A stretch of DNA of 36,469 bases from SVTX01 sp045585895 (lineage in GTDB: Bacteria; Bacillota; Clostridia; Oscillospirales; CAG-272), in assembly GCA_045585895.1 (NCBI GenBank), contig JAZMZI010000115.1, forward strand, positions 1-36,469, in the 5' to 3' direction. Shown here piece by piece: positions 8,029 through 16,596 of this stretch; positions within the stretch are counted from its first letter, which is position 1, and every line of letters starts with the position of its first letter. Below the pieces are notes generated by a model, which ran no database searches, was not told the origin of the DNA, and was given only the letters and a program-made list of their open reading frames with translations. The translations under genes and the position numbers were made by a program.

Positions 8029-8721
8029 ATGATGGACACAAAAATTCTTATTATTGAAGATGAGGCAGCACTCAGCGAGCCCATCAGAACATACTTCGAG
8101 AACGAGGGCTACGACGTTAAGGTCGCTTCCGACGGAAGCGAGGGCATAAGCTTCTTCAAAATGTACGACCCCAACATAGTTATCCTCGATATCACCCTTC
8201 CCAAGAAGGACGGCTGGCAGGTTTGCCGCGAGATCCGCGAAAACAGCGCAAAGCCCATTATTATGATAAGCACCAAGGGCGACGTTTTCGACAAGGTATT
8301 GGGTCTTGAGCTGGGTGCAGACGACTATATGGTCAAGCCCATCGACAACAAGGAGCTTTCGGCAAGGATCAAGGCGGTTCTTCGCCGTTGCCAGTCCCAC
8401 GTTCCTCAGGCAGACGACGAGGTGATCAGATTTGAAAATATCGAGATCAGCCTCCAGAAATACGAGCTTAAGCTTCGCGGCAGAAGCATCGATATCCCCC
8501 CCAAGGAGCTTGAGCTTCTCTACTTCCTCGCATCCAACTACAATCGCGTGTTTACCCGCGATCAGCTTCTTGACAAGGTCTGGGGCTTCGACTATCTCGG
8601 CGACTCCCGTACCGTCGACGTTCACATCAAGCGTCTTCGTGAAAAGCTTGACGGCACCAGCGAAAAATGGGTAATCAAGACCGTTTGGGGCGTAGGCTAC
8701 AAATTCGAGCTTCTCAACTGA
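8029..8721 (+). CDS. OmpR/PhoB-family response regulator (no adjacent kinase)
   Basis: The protein has 230 residues. The N-terminal receiver domain has the acidic pair ED (10-11), the phospho-acceptor Asp54 in VILDITLP, Ser81/Thr82 and Lys103 in MVKPID. The C-terminal half is a winged-helix DNA-binding domain (about 130-228), with FTRDQLLDKVWGFD and DVHIKRLREKL typical of the PhoB/OmpR class. A GGAGG SD precedes two adjacent ATG codons at 8029 and 8032. No histidine kinase gene lies in the window, so the partner is encoded elsewhere. The next gene is a membrane-anchored HtrA-like protease, which could be a target or a co-regulated gene, but a hairpin lies between them. Confidence 0.95.
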   Translation: MMDTKILIIEDEAALSEPIRTYFENEGYDVKVASDGSEGISFFKMYDPNIVILDITLPKKDGWQVCREIRENSAKPIIMISTKGDVFDKVLGLELGADDYMVKPIDNKELSARIKAVLRRCQSHVPQADDEVIRFENIEISLQKYELKLRGRSIDIPPKELELLYFLASNYNRVFTRDQLLDKVWGFDYLGDSRTVDVHIKRLREKLDGTSEKWVIKTVWGVGYKFELLN

Positions 8722-8742
8722 TTATCATCTACATAACTTCGC

Positions 8743-8766
8743 GGGCTGTCTCAACCGAGACAGCCC
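8743..8766 (+). terminator. Stem-loop between response regulator and protease genes
   Basis: Perfect 10-bp stem GGGCTGTCTC / GAGACAGCCC with a 4-base loop, 21 bases after the response regulator stop. No T-tract follows, so it may be a weak terminator, a processing site or an RNA stabiliser. Confidence 0.5.
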
Positions 8767-8793
8767 CGCTTACTCATAAAAAGAGGTTTTTTA

Positions 8794-10422
8794 ATGAACG
8801 AAAATGAAAAGATTCCGCAGGGCAGATCCGAACAAAAGCAAGAAAGGATCTCCCGCAAGGAAGAACTGCTACGGCAAAAAAGCCTTAGGATAAACGCCAA
8901 AGGAGAAAGCATCGCCGCGAAATTCGAGCCGCGCCTAAGCGAAGATAACCAAGGTCAAAGCAGCCCTCCCGCGTCGAACGCCGACGCTCCCGAAGCATCA
9001 ACCGCTCTTGCAAGCGGCGAAAGCGTTGAACGAAGCGGCGAAAGCGTATCGGAAGAGACCCTTACCGACTACAAAACACAAAATTCCGCCGAGAACGAGC
9101 CTTCGGATAAAGAAAGCTCAAGCGCCGACGGCGACGGCAGCGCCCCTCTCTCAAATTCGGAGATCTCCCAAGAAAAAAAGAAAAACACCCGTTATTTACT
9201 GTCGGGTATCGTTTTGTCCACGATCTCCATAGTTGTTATGATCGCAATATGCTCGTGCGTAATTATCGGATTATTTGCCAACACGAAGGGCACTGCGGTG
9301 ATCCCCGTGGTTTACACCGCTAATTCGGGAGCTATTTACGATTTCGTTGATTCAATGCTTGAAAAGATAGGAATTGATCTGCCCGACAATGAATTCAGCG
9401 GCAAGGACGGCGCCCAAGCCGTTGCGTCCGTTATAGACTCTGTGGTATTGATCACCGTAGACGGCTCAGGCTCGGGAAGCGGCGTTATCATAAGCTCGGA
9501 CGGATACATCGTCACGAACTATCACGTCGTAGAGGGCGCCGCGGATATTTACGTCAAGCTTTACAAGTCCTCTCAAAACCTGAAGGCAGAGCTTATCGGA
9601 TATTCAAAGCACGACGATATCGCCGTTCTTAAAATAGACCAAGACCGACTCAGCCCTGCGACGCTCTTATCGGATTGCTCCTCTTGCAAGGAGGGTGAGA
9701 CCGTTTACGCCATAGGTGCACCCGAAGGTTCGGACTATGCCTGGAGCGTGACTCGCGGCATCGTATCGGCGGTAAACAGAGAGATAAAGATATACAACGG
9801 CTCCCAAGTCAAGAAAAAGATGCGCCTGATACAGACCGACGCGACAATAAACCGAGGAAATTCGGGCGGCGCGTTGATAAATTCCCAAGGTCAGGTCATA
9901 GGCATCGTCACTATGAGGTTAGATTCCTACATCAAAGGAAACGGAACGCTATACAATATTGACGGCATGGGATTTGCCCTTCCCTCCGACGGAGTCATCC
10001 CATTGGTCAGAGCAATAATCGAAAACGGCAATACCGACGGTGTAACGTCAACTATTTCCAGCGGCAGACCGATGCTGGGGATCACCTGCGTGACCGTCGA
10101 AAAGGATCTATGGTACGTTGAGACCGAAACAGGCATAAGCTTCGTGGAAGAGGAGTACGCTATGGCTAACCCGGGATACGCGGCTCTTGCCGAGGAAAGC
10201 GGAATTCTCGTTACCTCCACTACCGAGGGAATGGATGCCCACGGTAAAATCCTTCACGGCGATATAATCACCAACGCAGACGGCATAAGGGTCTACACGG
10301 TGGAACAGCTTACAAGCTACCTGAACGATCTTCACGGCGGTGACACGGTAAACCTTAAGGTGTTCCGCAACGGCGAAAGCGTCAGTATAGGCATTACACT
10401 TAAAGAAGCACCGATAGAATAA
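8794..10422 (+). CDS. Membrane-tethered HtrA/DegP-like serine protease with PDZ domain
   Basis: The protein has 542 residues. A long acidic, Ser-rich cytoplasmic N-terminus (1-130) is followed by one transmembrane helix (about 134-161), then a trypsin-like S1C domain outside the cell. The triad is visible: His244 in TNYHVVEG, Asp275 in HDDIAVLKI, Ser357 in NRGNSGGAL. A PDZ domain (about 425-540) follows, with GILVTSTTEGMDAHGKILHGD and GDTVNLKVFRNGE. This is the Gram-positive HtrA arrangement, used for quality control of secreted and membrane proteins. The gene starts after AAGAGG and ends in a strong bidirectional terminator. The low-complexity cytosolic extension is longer than usual. The gene symbol is left open because paralogues cannot be told apart. 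Confidence 0.93.
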   Translation: MNENEKIPQGRSEQKQERISRKEELLRQKSLRINAKGESIAAKFEPRLSEDNQGQSSPPASNADAPEASTALASGESVERSGESVSEETLTDYKTQNSAENEPSDKESSSADGDGSAPLSNSEISQEKKKNTRYLLSGIVLSTISIVVMIAICSCVIIGLFANTKGTAVIPVVYTANSGAIYDFVDSMLEKIGIDLPDNEFSGKDGAQAVASVIDSVVLITVDGSGSGSGVIISSDGYIVTNYHVVEGAADIYVKLYKSSQNLKAELIGYSKHDDIAVLKIDQDRLSPATLLSDCSSCKEGETVYAIGAPEGSDYAWSVTRGIVSAVNREIKIYNGSQVKKKMRLIQTDATINRGNSGGALINSQGQVIGIVTMRLDSYIKGNGTLYNIDGMGFALPSDGVIPLVRAIIENGNTDGVTSTISSGRPMLGITCVTVEKDLWYVETETGISFVEEEYAMANPGYAALAEESGILVTSTTEGMDAHGKILHGDIITNADGIRVYTVEQLTSYLNDLHGGDTVNLKVFRNGESVSIGITLKEAPIE

Positions 10423-10423
10423 T

Positions 10424-10462
10424 AAAAAGCTTGCTTGATCTTTTTTGTCAAGCAAGCTTTTT
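10424..10462. terminator. Bidirectional terminator between htrA-like and MFS genes
   Basis: AAAAAGCTTGCTTGA (10424-10438) pairs perfectly with TCAAGCAAGCTTTTT (10448-10462) around a 9-base loop. T-tracts follow on both strands, serving the two convergent genes. Confidence 0.9.
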
Positions 10463-10463
10463 G

Positions 10464-11768
10464 TTATTGGATCATTACTTTTTGTTTTGCCACCACGAAG
10501 TGAGTGAACAATATCGTGATCACGAGCATCACGAAGGATATAGCGCTGAGCACCTGCTGACCGTAGATTTGGAAGCCTACGATCTCCTGTATCTTGTCTT
10601 GATTGCTCTGAACGAGGTTGAGTATCCAACCGCCGAGCAGAGACGCACCGAAGCCGAAAAGTCCTCCAACGCTGTTCTTTATTGCCGAAGCCTCGGCAAA
10701 ATATCTGCTATCCACGTAGCTGTACGTTATATTGGTGATATTTCCCGAAACGCCCGCCATACACACGTTATATAGGATCGTATAGATTATAACCAAAAAC
10801 GCGGTTTGGGGAGTCGTGAAAATATTTATAAACATTGCCGACGCGGCTATAATAAGACCAAGCTCGATTCCCTTCGCAAACGTCCTCTTTTCGGTGTACT
10901 TGGCGAAGGGCTTTGAAAGCAGAGCGCGAGACAGCTGACCCGAAACGTTGATAAGCTGAACAGCGCCCAGTGTAAAGAGCATATTCTTATACGTTCCCAT
11001 AAAGCCTACGACCATATATATCGCAACGTCCCACAGCGTCATAAGCACCACTACGCTCAAAAAGTTTTTGTTTAACAGCGTGTTGGTGACTATATCCTTC
11101 ATAGACAAGCCTTCGCCCTTCTTATTCTTCGGCTTTATATCGTTTTTGATAAGAAGGAGCATACAAAGGTCGCTTATACAGAATATCAATATCGATATCG
11201 CCGCAAATATAAATCCGCCCTCAAGATTATCTCCCGCCTCAAAGAGGTCCATTACGTATCCCGCGCCAAAGGAGACTACCATTCCCGAAATCAGGGAAAT
11301 GATCTCCTTACCCGCGGTAAATCCCGCGCGCTTTTTGGGATCAACGTAGGAATTACCCCATCTGAATATCACCGTAGACACCATATAGTTGCCAAAATAC
11401 GCCGCAAGAATACAGATTATTACCAAAGGCTTTTTAAAGGGCGCGGCAAACGGCAAAAAGGGTATGATATACAGCGACATAAAAAATATCTGGCTCGCCG
11501 TATGGAAAAGTATCGCTACCATTTTCGTGTTGGTTATCTTTCTTACGACGAAAACCGACACGAGCTGGAAAAGAAACGCGAGAGTAACCAGCGAGGAAAC
11601 TATACCCGTCTCGGATTCGGTAAAGCCGATATAGGTCAGAAGCTTTGCCAGAAACGCGTCTCCTACCAATATCGCCACGAAATATTCAAAGGTACATTCC
11701 CACCTGTAGGCGTTACGGGAGCGCTTATAGGCAGACGACTCGAACATCTGATTTTGCGTATTATCCAT
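10464..11768 (-). CDS. Major facilitator superfamily transporter
   Basis: The protein has 434 residues with about 12 hydrophobic segments and a central basic loop (about 215-225, KNDIKPKNKKGEG) separating two six-helix halves. This is typical of MFS permeases. The N-terminus RNAYRWECTFEYFVAILVGDAF and the motif YVDPKKRAGFTAGKEII fit a group of MFS proteins of unknown substrate common in Firmicutes. It has its own consensus promoter and a GAGG SD 7 bases before ATG 11768. The upstream gene on the same strand encodes a nucleoside-hydrolase-like enzyme, so nucleosides or their sugars are possible substrates (inference only). It ends at the bidirectional terminator. Confidence 0.87.
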   Translation of the reverse strand: MDNTQNQMFESSAYKRSRNAYRWECTFEYFVAILVGDAFLAKLLTYIGFTESETGIVSSLVTLAFLFQLVSVFVVRKITNTKMVAILFHTASQIFFMSLYIIPFLPFAAPFKKPLVIICILAAYFGNYMVSTVIFRWGNSYVDPKKRAGFTAGKEIISLISGMVVSFGAGYVMDLFEAGDNLEGGFIFAAISILIFCISDLCMLLLIKNDIKPKNKKGEGLSMKDIVTNTLLNKNFLSVVVLMTLWDVAIYMVVGFMGTYKNMLFTLGAVQLINVSGQLSRALLSKPFAKYTEKRTFAKGIELGLIIAASAMFINIFTTPQTAFLVIIYTILYNVCMAGVSGNITNITYSYVDSRYFAEASAIKNSVGGLFGFGASLLGGWILNLVQSNQDKIQEIVGFQIYGQQVLSAISFVMLVITILFTHFVVAKQKVMIQ

Positions 11769-11803
11769 TACAAAACCTCAAAAATTCATTACTTAACACC
11801 TAA

Positions 11804-11831
11804 ATTATATCACTTACTTTTTAAATGTCAA
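11804..11831 (-). promoter_or_regulatory. Promoter of the MFS transporter gene
   Basis: On the minus strand, consensus TTGACA (11826-11831), a 16-base spacer, then TATAAT (11804-11809), just upstream of the start at 11768. Confidence 0.8.
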
Positions 11832-11883
11832 GTGGAGAAAAATAAATTCCGCAATTTAGTCGTTTTTTTAGTTTTTCAAAAGA

Positions 11884-12843
11884 TTATTTGTTAAATTCGT
11901 CCATTCTCGCTTGCAGAGATGCGGCTATGATCTCATCAGACGCCTCTTTTACCATAAATCTGATCCTGCCTCCGTCACACTCAACAAATCTCGTTGCGTC
12001 GGGATTGGGAAGACGGTCGGGGGCTTCGTTGAAGAAATCAAGTCTGCCTGCCTGCGTTAAGGAATAAAGCTCTCCCTCTCCTTCAAATGCAAACTGAACC
12101 GCAGTGAGGTCGAAGGAACGGTTAAATCCAACTCTTTGTCTGCCTGCAGTATAAAGCTGATAAGAATCAAAGATAGGATTATTTCTATACCTTTCCGCTT
12201 CTTCGGGAGCATATCCAGTAAATATCAGCATACCAACTTTAAAATCAGAGAGGTACATCGGCGCAGGGCAGTTATCAAAGCAGAATTTTGAAGCCTCGAA
12301 ATCGCAAATCACGTTAAATTCTCTTCCGGCAGGTAAGACAGCCGCCATAGAAACCACTGCGTGAAGCTTTTTAGCCGCCAATTCCATTCCCGTCAAGGGG
12401 CTTATATCATCCGCGCCGCTCTTGAGAAAATCGGCAAAAGCATTGAACATTCCGATAGTTATAAGTATGATGCCGTCGTCCTCGGCATTTGCCAAAAGAC
12501 TGCGGTAAAACTCAACGTGAGAAAGACTTTTGAAAGTACCGTTTTTATACTTTGCGGAATAATTTTCTGCTATATACTTGTTATATCTGTCGTGGTCGGC
12601 ATAAAATCCCGATTTTGAATAAGAACCGATTAAAAACTCGGGCATATCGCAATACTCTCTTATAGCGTCGATCGTCGCCGTGCCGTAAGGATTCGACGTG
12701 CAGTTGTTTACGCCGAGAATTTCGCAGCCCGTTTCCTTTACGTAAGAAAACAAGACCGCCAACGCTCCCACGTCATCGCAGTCGGGTCCGATATCGGTAT
12801 CGAGAATCACGCTTCTTTTCTTCATTTTCAAAGATTCAAACAT
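11884..12843 (-). CDS. Inosine-uridine preferring nucleoside hydrolase family protein
   Basis: The protein has 319 residues. The N-terminal DTDIGPDCDDVGAL is the calcium-binding Asp cluster of the IUNH fold. A further family feature is the ILITIGMFNAFADFL segment (about residues 125-139), where the usual xTNPA-like motif sits. Members hydrolyse the N-glycosidic bond of ribonucleosides or related compounds. Several positions are unusual for a classic enzyme (for example a Met-Phe where most have GPLTN), so the substrate is open. No signal peptide is present, so it is cytosolic. The SD GGAGAGG lies 9-10 bases before ATG 12843; an internal ATG 6 codons later is an alternative. A consensus promoter lies upstream. 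Confidence 0.86.
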   Translation of the reverse strand: MFESLKMKKRSVILDTDIGPDCDDVGALAVLFSYVKETGCEILGVNNCTSNPYGTATIDAIREYCDMPEFLIGSYSKSGFYADHDRYNKYIAENYSAKYKNGTFKSLSHVEFYRSLLANAEDDGIILITIGMFNAFADFLKSGADDISPLTGMELAAKKLHAVVSMAAVLPAGREFNVICDFEASKFCFDNCPAPMYLSDFKVGMLIFTGYAPEEAERYRNNPIFDSYQLYTAGRQRVGFNRSFDLTAVQFAFEGEGELYSLTQAGRLDFFNEAPDRLPNPDATRFVECDGGRIRFMVKEASDEIIAASLQARMDEFNK

Positions 12844-12893
12844 ATTTTCACACCTCTCCGAAAGCTGTAGGTTACTTTCCCGTAACCATTTAA

Positions 12894-12922
12894 ATTATAA
12901 TACGAAATATATTTCATGTCAA
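12894..12922 (-). promoter_or_regulatory. Promoter of the nucleoside hydrolase gene
   Basis: On the minus strand, TTGACA (12917-12922), a 17-base spacer, then TATAAT (12894-12899): a full consensus match. Confidence 0.85.
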
Positions 12923-13065
12923 CAAAAAACTCAAAAACGGCCGTGTATTTTCTCGGTTTTCTTGATAATACTGTTTTTAACGGCGGTTATATTTTTGTCT
13001 TTCACGCTTCGTTCCGACGAAAAAGGCTACGCTTACCCTTTTTATACGTTTTTTTGCATCCCCGC

Positions 13066-13095
13066 ATTGACAAATACGATAAATCATGTTAAAAT
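13066..13095 (+). promoter_or_regulatory. Promoter of the acyl carrier protein gene
   Basis: TTGACA (13066-13071), an 18-base spacer, then TAAAAT (13090-13095), about 38 bases upstream of the start codon. Confidence 0.7.
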
Positions 13096-13132
13096 AATTA
13101 CGTAAAATCAAAAACTTCGAGGAGAAAGATTT

Positions 13133-13345
13133 ATGGAACAGAAAATTATTGAAATTATCGCAGAATATCAGGACAGACCCGTATCAAGCTACCGTCCCGA
13201 TCAGAAGTTCACCGAAATGGGGCTTGATTCACTTGACATCGCAGAGCTTATGGTCATGCTGGAGGAAGAAGGATATTCGGCGGATATCTCGCCCGAGATC
13301 AACACCCCCGAAAAGCTTGCCAAAGCTATTGCCGCAAACCATTAA
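13133..13345 (+). CDS. Acyl carrier protein (stand-alone)
   Basis: The protein has 70 acidic residues. The phosphopantetheine attachment motif GLDSLDIAEL places the modified Ser at residue 33, and predicted helices I-IV match the ACP fold. A GAGGAGA SD lies 7 bases upstream of ATG 13133. ACPs carry acyl chains for fatty acid synthesis or specialised acylations. This copy is monocistronic, with its own promoter and a 21-bp terminator. No fab genes are adjacent, so it may be a secondary ACP. An acyl-ACP thioesterase is encoded about 21 kb away (34366), too far to imply a direct link. It is slightly shorter than typical AcpP (75-80 residues). Confidence 0.9.
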   Translation: MEQKIIEIIAEYQDRPVSSYRPDQKFTEMGLDSLDIAELMVMLEEEGYSADISPEINTPEKLAKAIAANH

Positions 13346-13354
13346 CAGCGTTTA

Positions 13355-13400
13355 TAATTAAGAAGGCTTCCCGAACTGCTTCGGGAAGCCTTCTTAATTA
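13355..13400. terminator. Bidirectional terminator between ACP and surface-protein genes
   Basis: Perfect 21-bp stem (13355-13375 / 13380-13400) with a 4-base loop. The AT-rich base gives T-rich tails on both strands, serving the convergent genes. Confidence 0.9.
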
Positions 13401-13419
13401 ATTCCGTTTAAGATCGGCA

Positions 13420-16400
13420 TTAAATAATAGGTCTGCGCCTTATTATCAATACCGCAATTACCGAAGCAACGCCCAAAGAACCGAGGAAGGAATACGCTAC
13501 GTAGATAGGCGTATTTGAACCTTCGGAAGCGTTTTCCTCTCCGTTATAGGAGCCGTGCGATCCCGACGGATCACCCAAGCTTCCTCCGCCGTTGCCTTCC
13601 GTGTTGCCGCTTAAATTTTGAGATCCGCTTTCGGACTCGCTTTGAGACTCGCTCTCCGACTCGCTCTCAGATTCACTTGCCGATTCGCTTTGAGACTCGC
13701 TCTCCGACTCGCTTGCCGATTCGCTTGCCGATTCGCTTTGAGACTCGCTCTCAGATTCACTTGCCGATTCGCTTTGAGACTCGCTCTCGGATTCACTTGC
13801 CGATTCGCTTTGAGACTCGCTTTCCGACTCACTTTCGGATCCGCTTGCCGATTCGCTTGCCGATTCGCTTTCCGATCCGCTTTCCGATCCGCTTTCCGAT
13901 CCGCTTTCCGATCCGCTTTCCGATTCGCTTGCCGATTCGCTTTCCGATCCGCTTTCCGATCCGCTTTCCGATTCGCTTGCCGATTCGCTCTCCGATTCAC
14001 TTTCGGATTCACTTTCGGATTCACTTTCGGTCTCACTGCTCTCACCGTTCGTATCATCGGTCTCAAGCTCGTCGTCCTCCAGCAGCTCATCATCATCCGG
14101 CTGTTGTACCGCGGGAAGCTTAATATCAAGGACAGTCAATGCGGCAGACATTCCTTCGGCATCCGATCCGTTGCCGTAAAACATAATATCCGATATCTCC
14201 AGATATGCGTCGGCAGTAGCGTTGCTGCACCAATTGATGTAGAAACCGTTTATCTTGTCTTTCGCATCCGACTTCACCATCCCCATTGCCACACACGCCC
14301 ATTCCGAAGTAACCTCGTATCGGGCGGAGCTAACGGACGGCACGTTGCTATCTCCCGAAAACATGATCCAAATCATATTGGCGTTTTCAGGAGCTATCGT
14401 CTGCGCTCTGTATCTTATAACCGTGTATTCAATATCCTGTACGGTAAGAGCCGATTGACCCCTTCCTGCGGCAAAATTCTTGTAATCGAAGTATTTTTGC
14501 GGCGATGAAACGGCGGCTCGGGCAGTATATACCAGATTTCCACCGTCGGCGCGTACCGTATTATTTCCGCTTTTATCCTCCGAGCCGAAAAGCTTTGCAT
14601 CATTCGCGCTGAAATCGGAAAAGGTTTGGACGGGGATGTAGACCCGCGACAGCATATAAAAAGCTCCGTCGTAAGCGGCGTTATAATTTTCACTGAAAGA
14701 AGCCGCACCCAGATCTACCTTTATCCGAGAGTCGGAGGGCGTATCGTCTTCTCCCGCATAATAAAGCTTAAGGCTGTCTATGACCTGAACCGTCCTCGCT
14801 TTTGAGTTTTCGATCTTAAAGGTAAGAACCTGCCAACCGTCTATATCGGCGTATTCCGCGCTTACCGACCGTGACGCTTCGTATTCCTGACCCTCGCTCT
14901 TATAATAAAGAACGAAATTTTCGGGTCTTATCTCCTCCGCCTTCAAAAGCAGTGAAAAATACTGATACCTTGCGGCGTCTGCTCCGCCTGCCTCAAGCTC
15001 TATATAAACGTCCGACGAGCCTTGATCCGCTTCAAGCACCGCGCTCCTTACACCGTTTTCCGCTCTAAAGCTGATGGACGTAGCATTGTATTCGGTGATC
15101 TTATCGCCCAAGTAACGAAAATCGGTATAAGTATATTGACTGCCGTCAAAGGGGAGATTTAGCAAGGGGCGCTCGGTATCCACGCTTTTATCGAGGGCAA
15201 GATTTATGGTGTTGAGAGCGCCCGAAACAACGTCTGCAACGTTCCCGTCGGCATAAAACATTATGTCGGATATCTCCATAAAGCTTCCCGATACGGGAGT
15301 GCTGCACCAATCTATACGGAAGCCGTTGAAATCTCCTGTCCACGCAGAAGCAAAACCTTCTTTGTTCATTTTGACCGACATACATTTCCAATCATTATTC
15401 TTGGAAACGGTATATAGCTTTTGGACGGCTGCGTATTTTTTATTTACCTGACCGTCTTCCACAACGTCTACCTGAAAAGGGCCGTAATTGCTACCGGTAT
15501 ACAGGAAAAGCTCCATATTGTTGATCCCGACCGAGCTTGGCGTTCTGTATCTTATAACGGTATGGTTGAAGTCCTCGGTAGTCAGTCTGTCAGACTCGGC
15601 AATATTTCTTGCGTCCATAAGGGACTTGTAAAAGAAGCCGACGAACGGGTCGGTAAAGCTTCCCACGGCGTCAAATCTGAGATTTCCGTTCCTGACGCTT
15701 ACTTTAGTGTCGTGCAATTGCTCGTGCCCCGACGGCGCCTCGGGCGAAGAAAAACAGGAAAGCTCACTCTCGGTAAAATCCGAAAGCGTCTGCTTTGCGG
15801 GGAACATATCCTCACAAAGTATCTTAAACGCCGCGTCGTATATGTCCTCGGGGGTTTCGCCGAATATGACCGCCGCGATCTCGTTAACGCACTCGACCTT
15901 TCCCGTGTAAACGTCGAGACGCAACTTTTTTATATCTCCCTTCCAGTTGGGATCTCGGCTGAAGTCAAAATTGATAAACTGCCAGCCGTTCATCTTAGTA
16001 TAATTTTTTGATTGAGTATAATTCCCGTTATAGTTTACATTAGTCCCCGTTACGTAAAACAGCTCGAATCTGGTCGAGATATCCGCAACCGCCGCCTTGG
16101 TAAGCACAGTAACGTATTTGTAACGGTCCGCACTGTAGGTCTCGGCGGGAGCAAAATTGATCCACGGGTCGGCTGCACCAGATTCCTCATACTGCGGCTC
16201 GAAACAGAGCGCGTAAACACCGTCCTCGTCGCTCTTGAACGAACAACTACCCTGATGCACGTTCCATATACTGCCCGAATTTTCCTCCATATAATGAGCG
16301 TCGAATATCAAATAATATTCGGGATCGATCTCGGTGGATTCTTCGGAAGCATCTTCTGATATATCCTCGGAAGTATTCTCCTCACCCGTTTCGTTCGTAT

Positions 16401-16533
16401 CCGCCGCGCTCTCTCCTTCGGTATCGGGCTCGGGCAGATCCGCCGACAAAAAAGGTATCGCCAAGCCTGCCAAAAGCGACAGGATCACCGATATCGAAAG
16501 TATTTTCAACCATCGACCGCAACTTTTTTCCAT
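13420..16533 (-). CDS. Large secreted surface protein with duplicated modules and Ser-Glu repeat stalk
   Basis: About 1037 residues from ATG 16533. A GTG 6 bases upstream (16539) also keeps the frame, but only the ATG has a sensible SD (GAGAGG, 5 bases away). Order: signal/anchor segment (about 10-32), acidic linker (35-70), module A1 (72-220), B1 (about 230-440), A2 (about 460-640), B2 (about 650-815), acidic linker, then a Ser-Glu/Ala/Gly repeat (about 835-985). A hydrophobic C-terminal helix followed by RRR (about 1010-1037) ends it. A modules show the pattern aromatic-Y-x-(S/V)-L-L-K ... GWQ ... K-L-x-x-Y, like carbohydrate-binding beta-sandwiches. No LPXTG motif is seen, so the anchor is probably the membrane helix itself. 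It is downstream of and probably co-transcribed with the cohesin-like gene. Confidence 0.85.
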   Translation of the reverse strand: MEKSCGRWLKILSISVILSLLAGLAIPFLSADLPEPDTEGESAADTNETGEENTSEDISEDASEESTEIDPEYYLIFDAHYMEENSGSIWNVHQGSCSFKSDEDGVYALCFEPQYEESGAADPWINFAPAETYSADRYKYVTVLTKAAVADISTRFELFYVTGTNVNYNGNYTQSKNYTKMNGWQFINFDFSRDPNWKGDIKKLRLDVYTGKVECVNEIAAVIFGETPEDIYDAAFKILCEDMFPAKQTLSDFTESELSCFSSPEAPSGHEQLHDTKVSVRNGNLRFDAVGSFTDPFVGFFYKSLMDARNIAESDRLTTEDFNHTVIRYRTPSSVGINNMELFLYTGSNYGPFQVDVVEDGQVNKKYAAVQKLYTVSKNNDWKCMSVKMNKEGFASAWTGDFNGFRIDWCSTPVSGSFMEISDIMFYADGNVADVVSGALNTINLALDKSVDTERPLLNLPFDGSQYTYTDFRYLGDKITEYNATSISFRAENGVRSAVLEADQGSSDVYIELEAGGADAARYQYFSLLLKAEEIRPENFVLYYKSEGQEYEASRSVSAEYADIDGWQVLTFKIENSKARTVQVIDSLKLYYAGEDDTPSDSRIKVDLGAASFSENYNAAYDGAFYMLSRVYIPVQTFSDFSANDAKLFGSEDKSGNNTVRADGGNLVYTARAAVSSPQKYFDYKNFAAGRGQSALTVQDIEYTVIRYRAQTIAPENANMIWIMFSGDSNVPSVSSARYEVTSEWACVAMGMVKSDAKDKINGFYINWCSNATADAYLEISDIMFYGNGSDAEGMSAALTVLDIKLPAVQQPDDDELLEDDELETDDTNGESSETESESESESESESESESASESESGSESGSESESASESESGSESGSESGSESGSESESASESASGSESESESESQSESASESESESQSESASESESESQSESASESASESESESQSESASESESESESESQSESESGSQNLSGNTEGNGGGSLGDPSGSHGSYNGEENASEGSNTPIYVAYSFLGSLGVASVIAVLIIRRRPII
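13618..14035 (-). repeat. Ser-Glu coding repeat tract
   Basis: About 420 bases built from 6-base TC(C/G/A)GA(T/A)-type units. They encode SES/SAS/SGSE runs, grouped into higher-order blocks such as SESQSESASE repeated several times. On the plus strand the same tract creates long Arg/Phe/Pro-rich false reading frames. Such SE-rich stalks are comparable in style to the Ser-Asp stalks of staphylococcal surface proteins, and their length can vary by slippage. Confidence 0.92.
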
Positions 16534-16596
16534 ATCCACCTCTCAAAGGAGCATACGCCCCGTTTCGTACGTTTGAACGATATTGTTTTTTGGGAG

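Noticed and set aside
13420..13560. LPXTG sortase signal at the C-terminus of the 1037-aa protein
   Set aside because: The hydrophobic helix and RRR tail are present, but no LPXTG or clear variant precedes them.
13618..14508. Arg/Phe/Pro-rich plus-strand frames (RFPIRFPIR type)
   Set aside because: Complement of the Ser-Glu repeat; the periodicity explains the open frames.
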